Source: Amaranthus tricolor (lineage: Eukaryota; Streptophyta; Magnoliopsida; Caryophyllales; Amaranthaceae). From it: a stretch of 64,000 nucleotides of DNA. Of this stretch, positions 29,801 to 44,400 are shown one piece after another. Under the pieces are notes generated by a model. That model was not told where the DNA came from, did no database searches, and saw only the letters and a program-made list of their open reading frames with translations. Made by a program: the position numbers and the translations under genes. The DNA is taken from contig NC_080056.1 of assembly GCF_026212465.1 (NCBI RefSeq), positions 25,220,239-25,284,238 on the forward strand, in the 5' to 3' direction. Each line of letters starts with the position of its first letter. Position 1 is the first letter of the stretch.

Positions 29801-32800
29801 AAACTACTATTTATAAGTCTAACTCTTTCCTTCTAAGCTCTAAACTACTATCTATAAGCCTAACTCTTTCCTTCTAAGCTCTAAACTACTATCTATAAGC
29901 CTAACTCCTTCCTTCTAAGCTCTAAACTACAATCTATATGCCTAACTCTTTCCTTCTAAGCTCTAAACTACTATCTATAAGCCTATCTCTTTCCTTCTAA
30001 GCTCTAAACTACTATCTATAAGCCTAACTCCTTCCTTCTAAGCTCTAAACTACTATCTATAAGCCTAACTCCTTTCTTCTAAGCTCTAAACTACTATCTA
30101 TAAGCCATATCTTTCCTTCTAAGCTCTAAACTACTATCTATAAGCCTAACTCTTTCCTTCTAAGCATTAAACTACTATCTATAATCCTAACTCTTTCCTT
30201 TCTAAGCATTAAACTACTATCTATAAGCCTAACTCTTTCCTTTTAAGGTCTAAACTACTATATATAAGTCTAACTCTTTCCTTCTAAGCTCTAAACTACT
30301 ATCTATAGGCCTAACTCCTTCCTTCTAAGCTCTAAACTACCATCTATATGCCTAACTCTTTCCTTCTAAGCTCTAAACTACTATATATAAGCCTAACTCT
30401 TTTCTTCTACGCTCTAAACTACTATCTATAAGCCTAACTCCTTCCTTCTAAGCTCTAAAATATTATCTATAAGCCTAACTCTTTCCTTCTAAGCTCTAAA
30501 CTACCATCTATAAGCCTAACTCTTTCCTTCTAAGCATTAAACTACTATCTATAATCCTAACTCTTTCCTTTCTAAGCATTAAACTACTATCTATAAGCCT
30601 AACTCTTTCCTTTCTAAGCATTAAACTACTATCTATAAGCCTAACTCTTTCCTTCTAAGCTTTAAACTACTATTTATAAGTCTAACTCTTTCCTTCTAAG
30701 CTCTAAACTACTATCTATAAGCCTAACTCTTTCCTTCTAAGCTCTAAACTACTATCTATAAGCCTAACTCCTTCCTTCTAAGCTCTAAACTACAATCTAT
30801 ATGCCTAACTCTTTCCTTCTAAGCTCTAAACTACTATCTATAAGCCTATCTCTTTCCTTGTAAGCTCTAAACTACTATCTATAAGCCTCCTTCCTTCCCT
30901 ATAAGCTATAAACAACTATCTATAAGCCTAACTCCTTTCTTCTAAGCTCTAAACTACTATCTATAAGCCACATCTTTCCTTCTAAGCTCTAAACTACTAT
31001 CTATAAGCCTAACTCTTTCCTTCTAAGCATTAAACTACTATCTATAATCCTAACTCTTTCATTTCTAAGCATTAAACTACTATCTATAAGCCTAACTCTT
31101 TCCTTTTAAGGTCTAAACTACTATCTATAAGTCTAACTCTTTCCTTCTAAGCTCTAAACTACTATCTATAGGCCTAACTCTTTCCTTCTAAGCTCTAAAC
31201 TACCATCTATATGCCTAACTCTTTCCTTCTAAGATCTAAACTACTATCTATAAGCCTAACTCTTTCCTTCTAAGCTCTAAACTACTATCTATAAGCCTAA
31301 CTCCTTCCTTCTAAGCTCTAAACTACCATCTATATGCCTAACTCTTTCCTTCTAAGCTCTAAACTACTATCTATAAGCCTAACTCTTTCCTTCTAAGCAT
31401 TAAATTACTATATATAAGCCTAACTCTTTCCTTTCTAAGCATTGAACTACTATCTATAAGCCTAACTCTTTCCTTCTAAGCTCTAAACTACTATCTATAA
31501 GTCTAACTCTTTCCTTCTAAGCTCTAAACTACTATCTATAAGCCTAACTCCTTCCTTCTAAGCTCTAAACTACCATCTATATGCCTAACGCTTTCCTTCT
31601 AAGCTCTAAACTACTATCTATAAGCCTAACTCTTTCCTTCTAAGCTCTAAACTACTATCTGTAAGCCTAACTCCTTCCTTCTAAGCTCTAAACTACCATC
31701 TATATGCCTAACTCTTTCCTTCTAAGCTCTAAACTACTATTTTTAAGCCTAATTCTTTCCTTCTAAGCATTAAATTACTATATATAAGCCTAACTCTTTC
31801 CTTTCTAAGCATTGAACTACTATCTATAAGCCTAACTCTTTCCTTCTAAGCTCTAAACTACTATCTATAAGCCTAACTCCATCCTTCTAAGCTCTAAACT
31901 ACCATCTATATTCCTAACTCTTTCCTTTTAAGCTCTAAACTACTATCTATAAGCCTTACTCTTTCCTTCTAAGCTCTAAACTACTATCTATAAGCCTAAC
32001 TCCTTCCTTATAAGCTCTAAAGTACTATCTATAAGCCTAACTCCTTCCTTCAGAGCTCTAAACTACTATCTATAAGCCTAACTCTTTCCTTCTAAGCTCT
32101 AAACTACTATCTATAAGCCTAACTCTTTCCTTTCTAAGCATTAAACTACTATCTATAAGCCTAACTCTTTCCTTCTAAGCTCTAAACTACTATCAATAAG
32201 CCTAACTCTTTCCTTCTAAGCTCTAAACTACTATCTATAAGTCTAACTCCTTCCTTCTAAGCTCTAAACTACTATCTATAAGCCTAACTCTTTCCTTCTA
32301 AGCTCTAAACTACTATCCATAAGCCTAACTCTTTCCTTCGAAGCTCTAAACTACTATGTATAAGCGTAACACTTTTCTTCTAAGCTCTAAACTACTATCT
32401 ATAAGCCTAACTCTTTCCTTTCTAAGCTCTAAACTACTATCTATAAGCCTAACTCTTTCCTTCTAAGCTCTAAACTACATTCTATAAGCCTAACTCCTTC
32501 CTTCTAAGCTCTAAACTACTATCTATAAGCCTAACTCTTTCCTTCTAAGCTCTAAACTACTATCTATAAGCCTAACTCTTTCCTTCTAAGCATTAAACTA
32601 CTATCTACAAGCCTAACTCTTTCCTTTCTAAGCATTAAACTACTATCTATAAGCCTTACTCTTTCCTTTCTAAGCACTAAACTACTATCTATAAGCCTAA
32701 CTCTTTCCTTCTAAGCACTAAACTACTATCTATAAGTCTAACTCTTTCCTTCTAAGCACTAAACTACGATCTATTAGCCAAACTATTTCCTTCTAAGCTC

Positions 32801-34599
32801 TAAACTACTATCTATAAGCCTAACTACTTCCTTCTAAGCTCTTAACTACCATCTATATTCCTAACTCCTTCCTTCTAAGCTCTAAACTACTATCTATAAG
32901 CCTAACTCTTTCCTTCTAAGCTCTAAACTACTATCTATAAGCCTAACTCCTTCCTTCTAAGCTCTAAACTACCATCTATATTCCTAACTCTTTCCTTCTA
33001 AGCTCTAAACTACTATCTATAATCCTTACTCTTTCCTTCTAAGCTCTAAACTACTATCTATAAACCTAACTCCTTCCTTCTAAGCTCTAAAGTACTATCT
33101 ATAAGCCTAACTCCATCCTTCTAAGCTCTAAACTACTATCTATAAGCCTAACTCTTTCCTTCTAAGCTCTAAACTACTATCTATAAGCCTAACTCTTTCC
33201 TTCTAAGCTCTAAACTACTATCTATAAGTCTAACTCCTTCCTTCTAAGCTCTAAACTACTATCTATAAGCCTAACTCTTTCCTTCTAAGCTCTAAACTAC
33301 TATCTATAAGCCTAACTCTTTCCTTCGAAGCTCTAAACTACTATGTATAAGCCTAACACTTTTCTTCTAAGCTCTAAACTACTATCTATAAGCCTAACTC
33401 TTTCCTTTCTAAGCTCTAAACTACTATCTATAAGCCTAACTCTTTCCTTCTAACCATTAAACTACTATCTACAAGCCTAACTCTTTCCTTTCTAAGCATT
33501 AAACTACTATCTATAAGCCTAAGTCTTTCCTTTCTAAGCACTAAACTACTATCTATAAGCCTAACTCTTTCCTTCAAAGCTCTAAACTACTATCTATAAG
33601 CCTAAATCTTTCCTTCTAAGCATTAAACTACTATCTACAAGCCTAACTCTTTCCTTTCTAAGCATTAAACTACTATCTATAAGCCTAACTCTTTCCTTTC
33701 TAAGAACTAAACTACTATCTATAAGCCTAACTCTTTCCTTCTTAGCACTAAACTACTATCTATAAGTCTAACTCTTTCTTTCTAAGCTCTAAACTACTAT
33801 CTATAAGCAAAACTCTTTCCTTCTAAGCTCTAAACTACTATCTATAAGCCTAACTCCTTCCTTCTAAGCTCTTAACTACTATCTATATTCCTAACTCCTT
33901 CCTTCTAAGCTCTAAAATACTATCTATAAGCCTAACTCATTCCTTCTAAGCTCTAAACTACTATCTATAAGCCTAACTCTTTCCTTCTAAGCATTAAACT
34001 ACTATCTATAAGCCTAACTCTTTCCTTTCTAAGCATTAAACTACTATCTATAAGCCTAACTCTTTCCTTCTAAGCTCTAAACTACTATCTATAAGTCTAA
34101 CTCTTTCCTTCTAAGCTCTAAACTACTATCTATAAGCCTAACTCTTTCCTTCTAAGCTCTAAACTACTATCTATAAGTCTAACTCTTTCCTTCTAAGCTC
34201 TAAACTACTATCTATAAGCCTAACTCTTTCCTTCTAAGCTCTAAAGTACTATCTATTAGCCTAACTCCTTCCTTCTAAGCTCTAAACTACCATCTATATG
34301 CCTAACTCTTTCCTTCTAAGCTCTAAACTACTATCTATAGCCTAACTCCTTCCTTCTAATCTCTAAACTACTATCTATAAGTCAAACTCCTTCCTTCTAA
34401 GCTCTAAACTACTATCTATAAGCCTAAATCTTTCCTTTCTAAGCATTAAACTACTATCTATAAACCTAACTCTTTCCTTCTAAGCTCTAAACTACTATCA
34501 ATAAGCCTAACTCTTTCCTTCTAAGCTCTAAACTACTATCTATAAGTCTAACACCTTCCTTCTAAGCTCTAAACTACTATCTATAAGCCTAACTCTTTC

Positions 34600-37500
34600 C
34601 TTCGAAGCTCTAAACTACAATGTATAAGCCTAACACTTTTCTTCTAAGCTCTAAACTACTATCTATAAGCCTAACTCTTTCCTTTCTAAGCTCTACACTA
34701 CTATCTATAAGCCTAACTCTTTCCTTCTAAGCTCTAAACTAGATTCTATAAGCCTAACTCCTTCCTTCTAAGCTCTAAACTACTATCTATAAGCCTAACT
34801 CTTTCCTTCTAAGCTTTAAACTACTATCTATAAGCCTAACTCTTTCCTTCTAAGCATTAAACTACTATCTATAAGCCTAACTCTTTCCTTTCTAAGCACT
34901 AAACTACTATCTATAAGCCTAACTCTTTCCTTCTAAGCATTACACTACTATCTATAAGCCTAACTCTTTCCTTTCTAAGCATTAAACTACTATCTATAAG
35001 CCTAACTCCTTCCTTCTAAGCTCTAAACTACCATCTATATGCCTAACTCTTTCCTTCTAAGCTCTAAACTACTATCTATAAGCCTAACTCTTTCCTTCTA
35101 AGCTCTACTATCTATAAGCCTAACTCCTTCCTTCTAAGCTCTAAACTACTATCTATAAGCCTAACTCCTTCCTTCTAAGCTCTAAACTACTATCTATAAG
35201 CCTAACTCTTTCCTTCTAAGCTCTAAACTACTATCTATAAGCCTAACTCTTTCCTTCTTAGCATTAAACTACTATCTATAATCCTAACTCTTTCCTTTCT
35301 AAGCATTAAACTACTATCTATAAGCCTAACTCTTTCCTTTCTAAGCATTAAACTACTATCTATAAGCCTAACTCTTTCCTTCTAAGCTTTAAACTACCAT
35401 CTATATGCCTAACTCTTTCCTTCTAAGCTCTAAACTACCATCTATATGCCTAACTCTTTCCTTCTAAGCTCTAAACAACTATCTATAAGCCTAACTCTTT
35501 CCTTCTAAGCTCTAAACTACTATCTATAAGCCTAACTCCTTCCTTCTAAGCTCTAAACTACTATCTATAAGCCTAACTCCTTTCTTCTAAGATCTAAACT
35601 ACTATCTATAAGCCTAACTCTTTCCTTCTAAGCTCTAAACTACTATCTATAAGCCTAACTCTTTCCTTCTAAGCTCTAAACTACTATCTATAAGCCTAAC
35701 TCCTTCCTTCTAAGCTTTAAACTACTATCTATAAGCCTAAATCCTTTCTTCTAAGCTCTAAACTACTATCTATAAGCCTAACTCCTTCCTTCTAAGCTCT
35801 AAACTACTATCTATAAGCCTAACTCTTTCCTTCTAAGCTCTAAACTACTATCTATAAGCCTAACTCTTTCCTTCTTAGCATTAAACTACTATCTATAATC
35901 CTAACTCTTTCCTTTCTAAGCATTAAACTACTATCTATAAGCCTAACTCTTTCCTTTCTAAGCATTAAACTACTATCTATAAGCCTAACTCTTTCCTTCT
36001 AAGCTTTAAACTACCATCTATATGCCTAACTCTTTCCTTCTAAGCTCTAAACTACCATCTATATGCTTAACTCTTTCCTTCTAAGCTCTAAACAACTATC
36101 TATAAGCCTAACTCTTTCCTTCTAAGCTCTAAACTACTATCTATAAGCCTAACTCCTTCCTTCTAAGCTCTAAACTACTATCTATAAGCCTAACTCCTTT
36201 CTTCTAAGATCTAAACTACTATCTATAAGCCTAACTCTTTCCTTCTAAGCTCTAAACTACTATCTATAAGCCTAACTCTTTCCTTCTAAGCTCTAAACTA
36301 CTATCTATAAGCCTAACTCTTTCCTTCGAAGCTCTAAACTACAATGTATAAGCCTAACACTTTTCTTCTAAGCTCTAAACTACTATCTATAAGCCTAACT
36401 CTTTCCTTTCTAAGCTCTACACTACTATCTATAAGCCTAACTCTTTCCTTCTAAGCTCTAAACTAGATTCTATAAGCCTAACTCCTTCCTTCTAAGCTCT
36501 AAACTACTATCTATAAGCCTAACTCTTTCCTTCTAAGCTTTAAACTACTATCTATAAGCCTAACTCTTTCCTTCTAAGCATTAAACTACTATCTATAAGC
36601 CTAACTCTTTCCTTTCTAAGCACTAAACTACTATCTATAAGCCTAACTCTTTCCTTCTAAGCATTACACTACTATCTATAAGCCTAACTCTTTCCTTTCT
36701 AAGCATTAAACTACTATCTATAAGCCTAACTCCTTCCTTCTAAGCTCTAAACTACCATCTATATGCCTAACTCTTTCCTTCTAAGCTCTAAACTACTATC
36801 TATAAGCCTAACTCTTTCCTTCTAAGCTCTACTATCTATAAGCCTAACTCCTTCCTTCTAAGCTCTAAACTACTATCTATAAGCCTAACTCCTTCCTTCT
36901 AAGCTCTAAACTACTATCTATAAGCCTAACTCTTTCCTTCTAAGCTCTAAACTACTATCTATAAGCCTAACTCTTTCCTTCTTAGCATTAAACTACTATC
37001 TATAATCCTAACTCTTTCCTTTCTAAGCATTAAACTACTATCTATAAGCCTAACTCTTTCCTTTCTAAGCATTAAACTACTATCTATAAGCCTAACTCTT
37101 TCCTTCTAAGCTTTAAACTACCATCTATATGCCTAACTCTTTCCTTCTAAGCTCTAAACTACCATCTATATGCCTAACTCTTTCCTTCTAAGCTCTAAAC
37201 AACTATCTATAAGCCTAACTCTTTCCTTCTAAGCTCTAAACTACTATCTATAAGCCTAACTCCTTCCTTCTAAGCTCTAAACTACTATCTATAAGCCTAA
37301 CTCCTTTCTTCTAAGATCTAAACTACTATCTATAAGCCTAACTCTTTCCTTCTAAGCTCTAAACTACTATCTATAAGCCTAACTCTTTCCTTCTAAGCTC
37401 TAAACTACTATCTATAAGCCTAACTCCTTCCTTCTAAGCTTTAAACTACTATCTATAAGCCTAAATCCTTTCTTCTAAGCTCTAAACTACTATCTATAAG
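34600..37500. repeat. higher-order repeat, 1724-bp offset
   Basis: TTCGAAGCTC followed by ACAATGTATAAG occurs at 34601 and 36325, and the TTTCTTCTAAGATC variant at 35581 and 37305, both 1724 bp apart. The same AAGATC variant also sits at 36198, 617 bp after the first and 1107 bp before the last, so an internal duplication is embedded in the larger one. A shortened monomer, AGCTCTACTATC, near 35105 and 36831 supports the same register. Confidence 0.82.
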
Positions 37501-38499
37501 CCTAACTCTTTCCTTCAAAGCTCTAAACTACTATCTATAAGCCTAACTCTTTCCTTCTAAGCATTAAACTACTATCTATAATCCTAACTCTTTCCTTTCT
37601 AAGCATTAAACTACTATCTATAAGCCTAACTCTTTCCTTTTAAGCTCTCAACTACTATCTATAAGTCTAACTCTTTCCTTCTAAGCTCTAAACTACTATC
37701 TATAAGCCTAACTCCTTCCTTCTAAGCTCTAAACTACCATCTATATGCCTAACTCTTTCCTTCTAAGCTCTAAACTACTATCTATAAGGCTAACTCTTTC
37801 CTTCTAAGCTCTAAACTACTATCTATAAGCCTAACTCCTTCCTTCTAAGCTCTAAACTACTATCTATAAGCCCAACTCCTTCCTTCTAAGCTTTAAACTA
37901 CTATCTATAAGCCTAACTCTTTCCTTCTAAGCTCTAAACAACTATCTATAAGCCTAACTCTTTCCTTCTAAGCATTAAACTACTATCTATAATCCTAACT
38001 CTTTCCTTTCTAAGCATTAAACTACTATCTATAAGCCTAACTCTTTCCTTTTAAGCTCTCAACTACTATCTATAAGTCTAACTCTTTCCTTCTAAGCTCT
38101 AATTTACTATCTATAAGCCTAACTCCTTCCTTCTAAGCTCTAAACTACCATCTATATGCCTAACTCTTTCCTTCTAAGCTCTAAACTACTATCTATAAGC
38201 CTAACTCTTTCCTTCTAAGCTCTAAACTACTATCTATAAGCCTAACTCCTTCCTTCTAAGCTCTAAACTACTATCTATAAGCCCAACTCCTTCCTTCTAA
38301 GCTTTAAACTACTATCTATAAGCCTAACTCTTTCCTTCTAAGCTCTAAACAACTATCTATAAGCCTAACTCTTTCCTTCTAAGCATTAAAATACTATCTA
38401 TAATCCTAACTCTTTCCTTTCTAAGCATTAAACTACTATCTATAAGCCTAACTCTTTCCTTTTAAGCTCTAAACTACTATCTATAAGTCTAACTCTTTC

Positions 38500-41400
38500 C
38501 TTCTAAGCTCTAAACTACTATCTATAAGCCTAACTCCTTCTTTCTAAGCTCTAAACTACCATCTATAAGCCTATCTCTTTCCTTCTAAGCTCTAAACTAC
38601 TATCTATAAGCCTAACTCTTTCCTTCTAATCTCTAAACTACATTCTAAAAGCCTAACTCCTTCCTTCAAGCTCTAAACTACTATCTATAAGCCTAACTCT
38701 TTCCTTCTAAGCTCTAAACTACTATCTTTAAGCCTAACTCTTTCCTTTCTAAGCATTGAACTACTATCTATAAGCCTAACTCTTTCCTTCTAAGCTCTAA
38801 ACTACTATCTATAAGTCTAACTCTTTCCTTCTAAGCTCTAAACTACTATCTATAAGCCTAACTCCTTCCTTCTAAGCTCTAAACTACCATCTATATGCCT
38901 AACTCTTTCCTTCTAAGCTCTAAACTACTATCTATAAGCCTAACTCTTTCCTTCTAAGCCCCAAACTACTATCTATAAGCCTAACTCGTTCCTTCTAAGC
39001 TCTAAACTACCATCTATATGCCTAACTCTTTCCTTCTAAGCTCTAAACTACTAACTATAAGCCTAACTCTTTCCTTCTATGCTCTACTATCTATAAGCCT
39101 AACTCCTTCTTTCTAAGCTCTAAACTACTATCTATAAGCCTAACTCCTTCCTTCTAAGCTCTAAACTACTATCTATAAGCCTAACTCTTTCCTTCTAAGC
39201 TCTAAACTACTATCTATAAGCCTAACTCTTTCCTTCTTAGCATTAAGCTACTATCTATAATCCTAACTCTTTCCTTTCTAAGCATTAAACTACTATCTAT
39301 AAGCCTAACTCTTTCCTTTCTAAGCATTAAACTACTATCTATAAGCCTAACTCTTTCCTTCTAAGCTTTAAACTACTATCTTTAAGTCTAACTCTTTCCT
39401 TCTAAGCTCTAAACTACTATCTATAAGCCTAACTCTTTCCTTCTAAGCTCTAAACTACTATCTATAAGCCTAATTCCTTCCTTCTAAGCTCTAAACTACC
39501 ATCTATATGCCTAACTCTTTCCTTCTATGCTCTAAACTACTATCTATAAGCCTAACTCTTTCCTTCTAAGCATTAAACTACTATCTATAAGCCTAACTCT
39601 TTCCTTTCTAAGCATTGAACTACTATCTATAAGCCTAACTCTTTCCTTCTAAGCTCTAAACTACTATCTATAAGTCTAACTCTTTCCTTCTAAGCTCTAA
39701 ACTACTATCTATAAGCCTAACTCCTTCCTTCTAAGCTCTAAACTACCATCTATATACCTAACTCTTTCCTTCTAAGCTCTAAACTACTATCTATAAGCCT
39801 AACTCTTTCCTTCTAAGCTCTACTATCTATAAGCCTAACTCCTTCCTTCTAAGCTCTAAACTACTATCTATAAGCCTAACTCCTTCCTTCTAAGCTCTAA
39901 ACTACTATCTATAAGCCTAACTCTTTCCTTCTAAGCTCCAAACTACTATCTTTAAGCCTAACTCCTTCCTTCTAAGCTCTAAACTACCATCTATATGCCT
40001 AACTCTTTCCTTCTAAGCTCTAAACTACTATCTATAAGCTTAACTCTTTCCTTCTAAGCTCTACTATCTATAAGCCTAACTCCTTCCTTCTAAGCTCTAA
40101 ACCACTATCTATAAGCCTAACTCCTTCCTTCTAAGCTCTAAACTACTATCTATAAGCCTAACTCCTTCCTTCTAAGCTCTAAACTACTATCTATAAGCCT
40201 AACTCTTTCCTTCTAAGCTCTAAACTACTATCTATAAGCCTAACTCTTTCCTTCTAAGCATTAAACTACTATCTATAATCCTAACTCTTTCCTTTCTAAG
40301 CATTAAACTACTATCTATAAGCCTAACTCTTTTCTTTCTAAGCATTAAACTACTATCTATAAGCCTAACTCTTCCTTCTAAGCTTTAAACTACTATCTAT
40401 AAGTCTAACTCTTTCCTTCTAAGCTCTAAACTACTATCTATAAGCTTAACTCTTTCCTTCTAAGCTCTAAACTACTATCTATAAGCCTAACTCCTTCCTT
40501 CTAAGCTCTAAACTACTATCTATAAGCCTAACTCCTTCTTTCTAAGCTCTAAACTACTATCTATAAGCCTAACTCTTTCCTTCTAAGATCTAAACTACTA
40601 TCTCTAAGCCTAACTCTTTCCTTCTAAGCATTAAACTACTATCTATAAGCCTAACTCTTTCCTTTCTAAGCACTAAACTACTATCTATAAGCCTAACTCT
40701 TTCCTTTTAAGCTCTAAACTACTATCTATAAGTCTAACTCTTTCCTTCTAAGCTCTAAACTATTATCTATAAGCCTAACTCCTTCTTTCTAAGCTCTAAA
40801 CTACCATCTATAAGCCTATCTCTTTCCTTCTAAGCTCTAAACTACTATCTATAAGCCTAACTCTTTCCTTCTAAGCTCTAAACTACATTCTAAAAGCCTA
40901 ACTCCTTCCTTCTAAGCTCTAAACTACTATCTATAAGCCTAACTCTTTCCTTCTAAGCTCTAAACTACTATCTTTAAGCCTAACTCTTTCCTTTCTAAGC
41001 ATTGAACTACTATCTATAAGCCTAACTCTTTCCTTCTAAGCTCTAAACTACTATCTATAAGTCTAACTCTTTCCTTCTAAGCTCTAAACTACTATCTATA
41101 AGCCTAACTCCTTCCTTCTAAGCTCTAAACTACCATCTATATGCCTAACTCTTTCCTTCTAAGCTCTAAACTACTATCTATAAGCCTAACTCTTTCCTTC
41201 TAAGCCCCAAACTACTATCTATAAGCCTAACTCGTTCCTTCTAAGCTCTAAACTACCATCTATATGCCTAACTCTTTCCTTCTAAGCTCTAAACTACTAA
41301 CTATAAGCCTAACTCTTTCCTTCTATGCTCTACTATCTATAAGCCTAACTCCTTCTTTCTAAGCTCTAAACTACTATCTATAAGCCTAACTCCTTCCTTC

Positions 41401-44400
41401 TAAGCTCTAAACTACTATCTATAAGCCTAACTCTTTCCTTCTAAGCTCTAAACTACTATCTATAAGCCTAACTCTTTCCTTCTAAGCATTAAACTACTAT
41501 CTATAATCCTAACTCTTTCCTTTCTAAGCATTAAACTACTATCTATAAGCCTAACTCTTTCCTTTCTAAGCATTAAACTACTATCTATAAGCCTAACTCT
41601 TTCCTTCTAAGCTTTAAACTACTATCTTTAAGTCTAACTCTTTCCTTCTAAGCTCTAAACTACTATCTATAAGCCTAACTCTTTCCTTCTAAACTCTAAA
41701 CTACTATCTATAAGCCTAATTCCTTCCTTCTAAGCTCTAAACTACCATCTATATGCCTAACTCTTTCCTTCTATGCTCTAAACTACTATCTATAAGCCTA
41801 ACTCTTTCCTTCTAAGCATTAAACTACTATCTATAAGCCTAACTCTTTCCTTTCTAAGCATTGAACTACTATCTATAAGCCTAACTCTTTCCTTCTAAGC
41901 TCTAAACTACTATCTATAAGTCTAACTCTTTCCTTCTAAGCTCTAAACTACTATCTATAAGCCTAACTCCTTCCTTCTAAGCTCTAAACTACCATCTATA
42001 TGCCTAACTCTTTCCTTCTAAGCTCTAAACTACTATCTATAAGCCTAACTCTTTCCTTCTAAGCTCTACTATCTATAAGCCTAACTCCTTCCTTCTAAGC
42101 TCTAAACTACTATCTATAAGCCTAACTCCTTCCTTCTAAGCTCTAAACTACTATCTATAAGCCTAACTCTTTCCTTCTAAGCTCCAAACTACTATCTTTA
42201 AGCCTAACTCCTTCCTTCTAAGCTCTAAACTACCATCTATATGCCTAACTCTTTTCTTCTAAGCTCTAAACTACTATCTATAAGCTTAACTCTTTCCTTT
42301 TAAGCTCTACTATCTATAAGCCTAACTCTTTCCTTCTAAGCTCTAAACCACTATCTATAAGCCTAACTCCTTCCTTCTAAGCTCTAAACTATTATCTATA
42401 AGCCTAACTCCTTCCTTCTAAGCTCTAAACTACTATCTATAAGCCCAACTCTTTCCTTCTAAGCTCTAAACTACTATCTATAAGCCTAACTCTTTCCTTC
42501 TAAGCATTAAACTACTATCTATAATCCTAACTCTTTCCTTTCTAAGCATTAAACTACTATCTATAAACCTAACTCTTTCCTTTCTAAGCATTAAACTACT
42601 ATCTATAAGCCTAACTCTTCCTTCTAAGCTTTAAACTACTATCTATAAGTCTAACTCTTTCCTTCTAAGCTCTAAACTACTATCTATAAGACTAACTCCT
42701 TCCTTCTAAGCTCTAAACTACCATCTATATGCCTAACTCTTTCCTTCTAAGCTCTAAACTACTATCTATAAGCCTAACTCTTTCCTTCTAAGCTCTAAAC
42801 TACTATCTATAAGCCTAACTCCTTCCTACTAAGCTCTAAACTACTATCTTTAAGCCTAACTCCTTCCTTCTAAGCTCTAAACTACTATCTATAAGCCTAA
42901 CTCTTTCCTTCTAAGCTCTAAACTACTATCTATAAGCCTAACTCTTTCCTTCTAAGCATTAAACTACTATCTATAATCCTAACTCTTTCCTTTCTAAGCA
43001 TTAAACTACTATCTATAAGCCTAACTCTTTCCTTTTAAGCTCTAAACTACTATCTATAAGTCTAACTCTTTCCTTCTAAGCTCTAAACTACTATCTATAA
43101 GCCTAACTCCTTCCTTCTAAGCTCTAAACTACCATCTATAAGCCTATCTCTTTCCTTCTAAGCTCTAAACTACTATCTATAAGCCTAACTCTTTTCTTCT
43201 AAGCTCTAAACTACTATCTATAAGCCTAATTCCTTCCTTCTAAGCTCTAAACTACTATCTATAAGCCTAACTCTTTCCTTCTAAGCTCTAAACTACTATC
43301 TATAAGCCTAACTCCTTACTTCTAAGCTCTAAACTACCATCTATATGCCTAACTCTTTCCTTCTAAGCTCTAAACTACTATCTATAAGCCTACCTCTTTC
43401 CTTCTAAGCTCTAAACTACTATCTATAAGCCTAACTCCTTCCTTCTAAGCTCTAAACTACTATCTATAAGCCTAACTCCTTCCTTCTAAGCTCTAAACTA
43501 CTATCTATAAGCCTAACTCTTTCCTTCTAAGCTCTAAACTACTGTCTCTAAGCCTAATTCTTTCCTTCTAAGCATTAAACTACTATCTATAAGCCTAACT
43601 CTTTCCTTTCTAAGCACTAAACTACTATCTATAAGCCTAACTCTTTCCTTCTAAGCTCTAAACTACTATCTATAAGTCTAACTCTCTCCTTCTAAGCTCT
43701 AAACTACTATCTATAAGCCTAACTCTTTCCTTCTAAGCTCTAAACTACTATCTATAAGCCTAACTCCTTCCTTCTAAGCTCTAAACTACCATCTATATGC
43801 CTAACTCTTTCCTTCTAAGCTCTAAACTACTATCTATAAGCCTAACTCTTTCCTTCTAAGCTCTAAACTACTATCTATAAGCCTAACTCCTTCCTTCTAA
43901 GCTCTAAACTACTATTTATAAGCCTAACTCTTTCCTTCTAAGCTCTAAACTACTATCTATAAGCCTAACTCTTTCCTTTCTAAGCATTAAACTACTATCT
44001 ATAAGCCTAACTCTTTCCTTCTAAGCTCTAAACTACTATCTATCAGTCTAACTCTTTCCTTCTAAGCTCTAAACTACTATCTATAACCCTAACTCTTTCC
44101 TTCTCAGCTCTAAACTACTATCTATAAGCCTAACTCCTTCCTTCTAAGCTCTAAACTACCATCTATATGCCTAACTCTTTCCTTCTAAGCTCTAAACTAC
44201 TATCTATAAGCCTAACTCTTTCCTTCTAAGCTCTAAACTACTATCTATAAGCCTAACTCCTTCCTTCTAAGCTCTAAACTACTATCTATAAGCCTAACTC
44301 CTTCCTTCTAAGCTCTAAACTACTATCTATAAGCCTAACTCTTTCCTTCTAAGCTCTAAACTACTATCTATAAGCCTAACTCTTTCCTTCTAAGCATTAA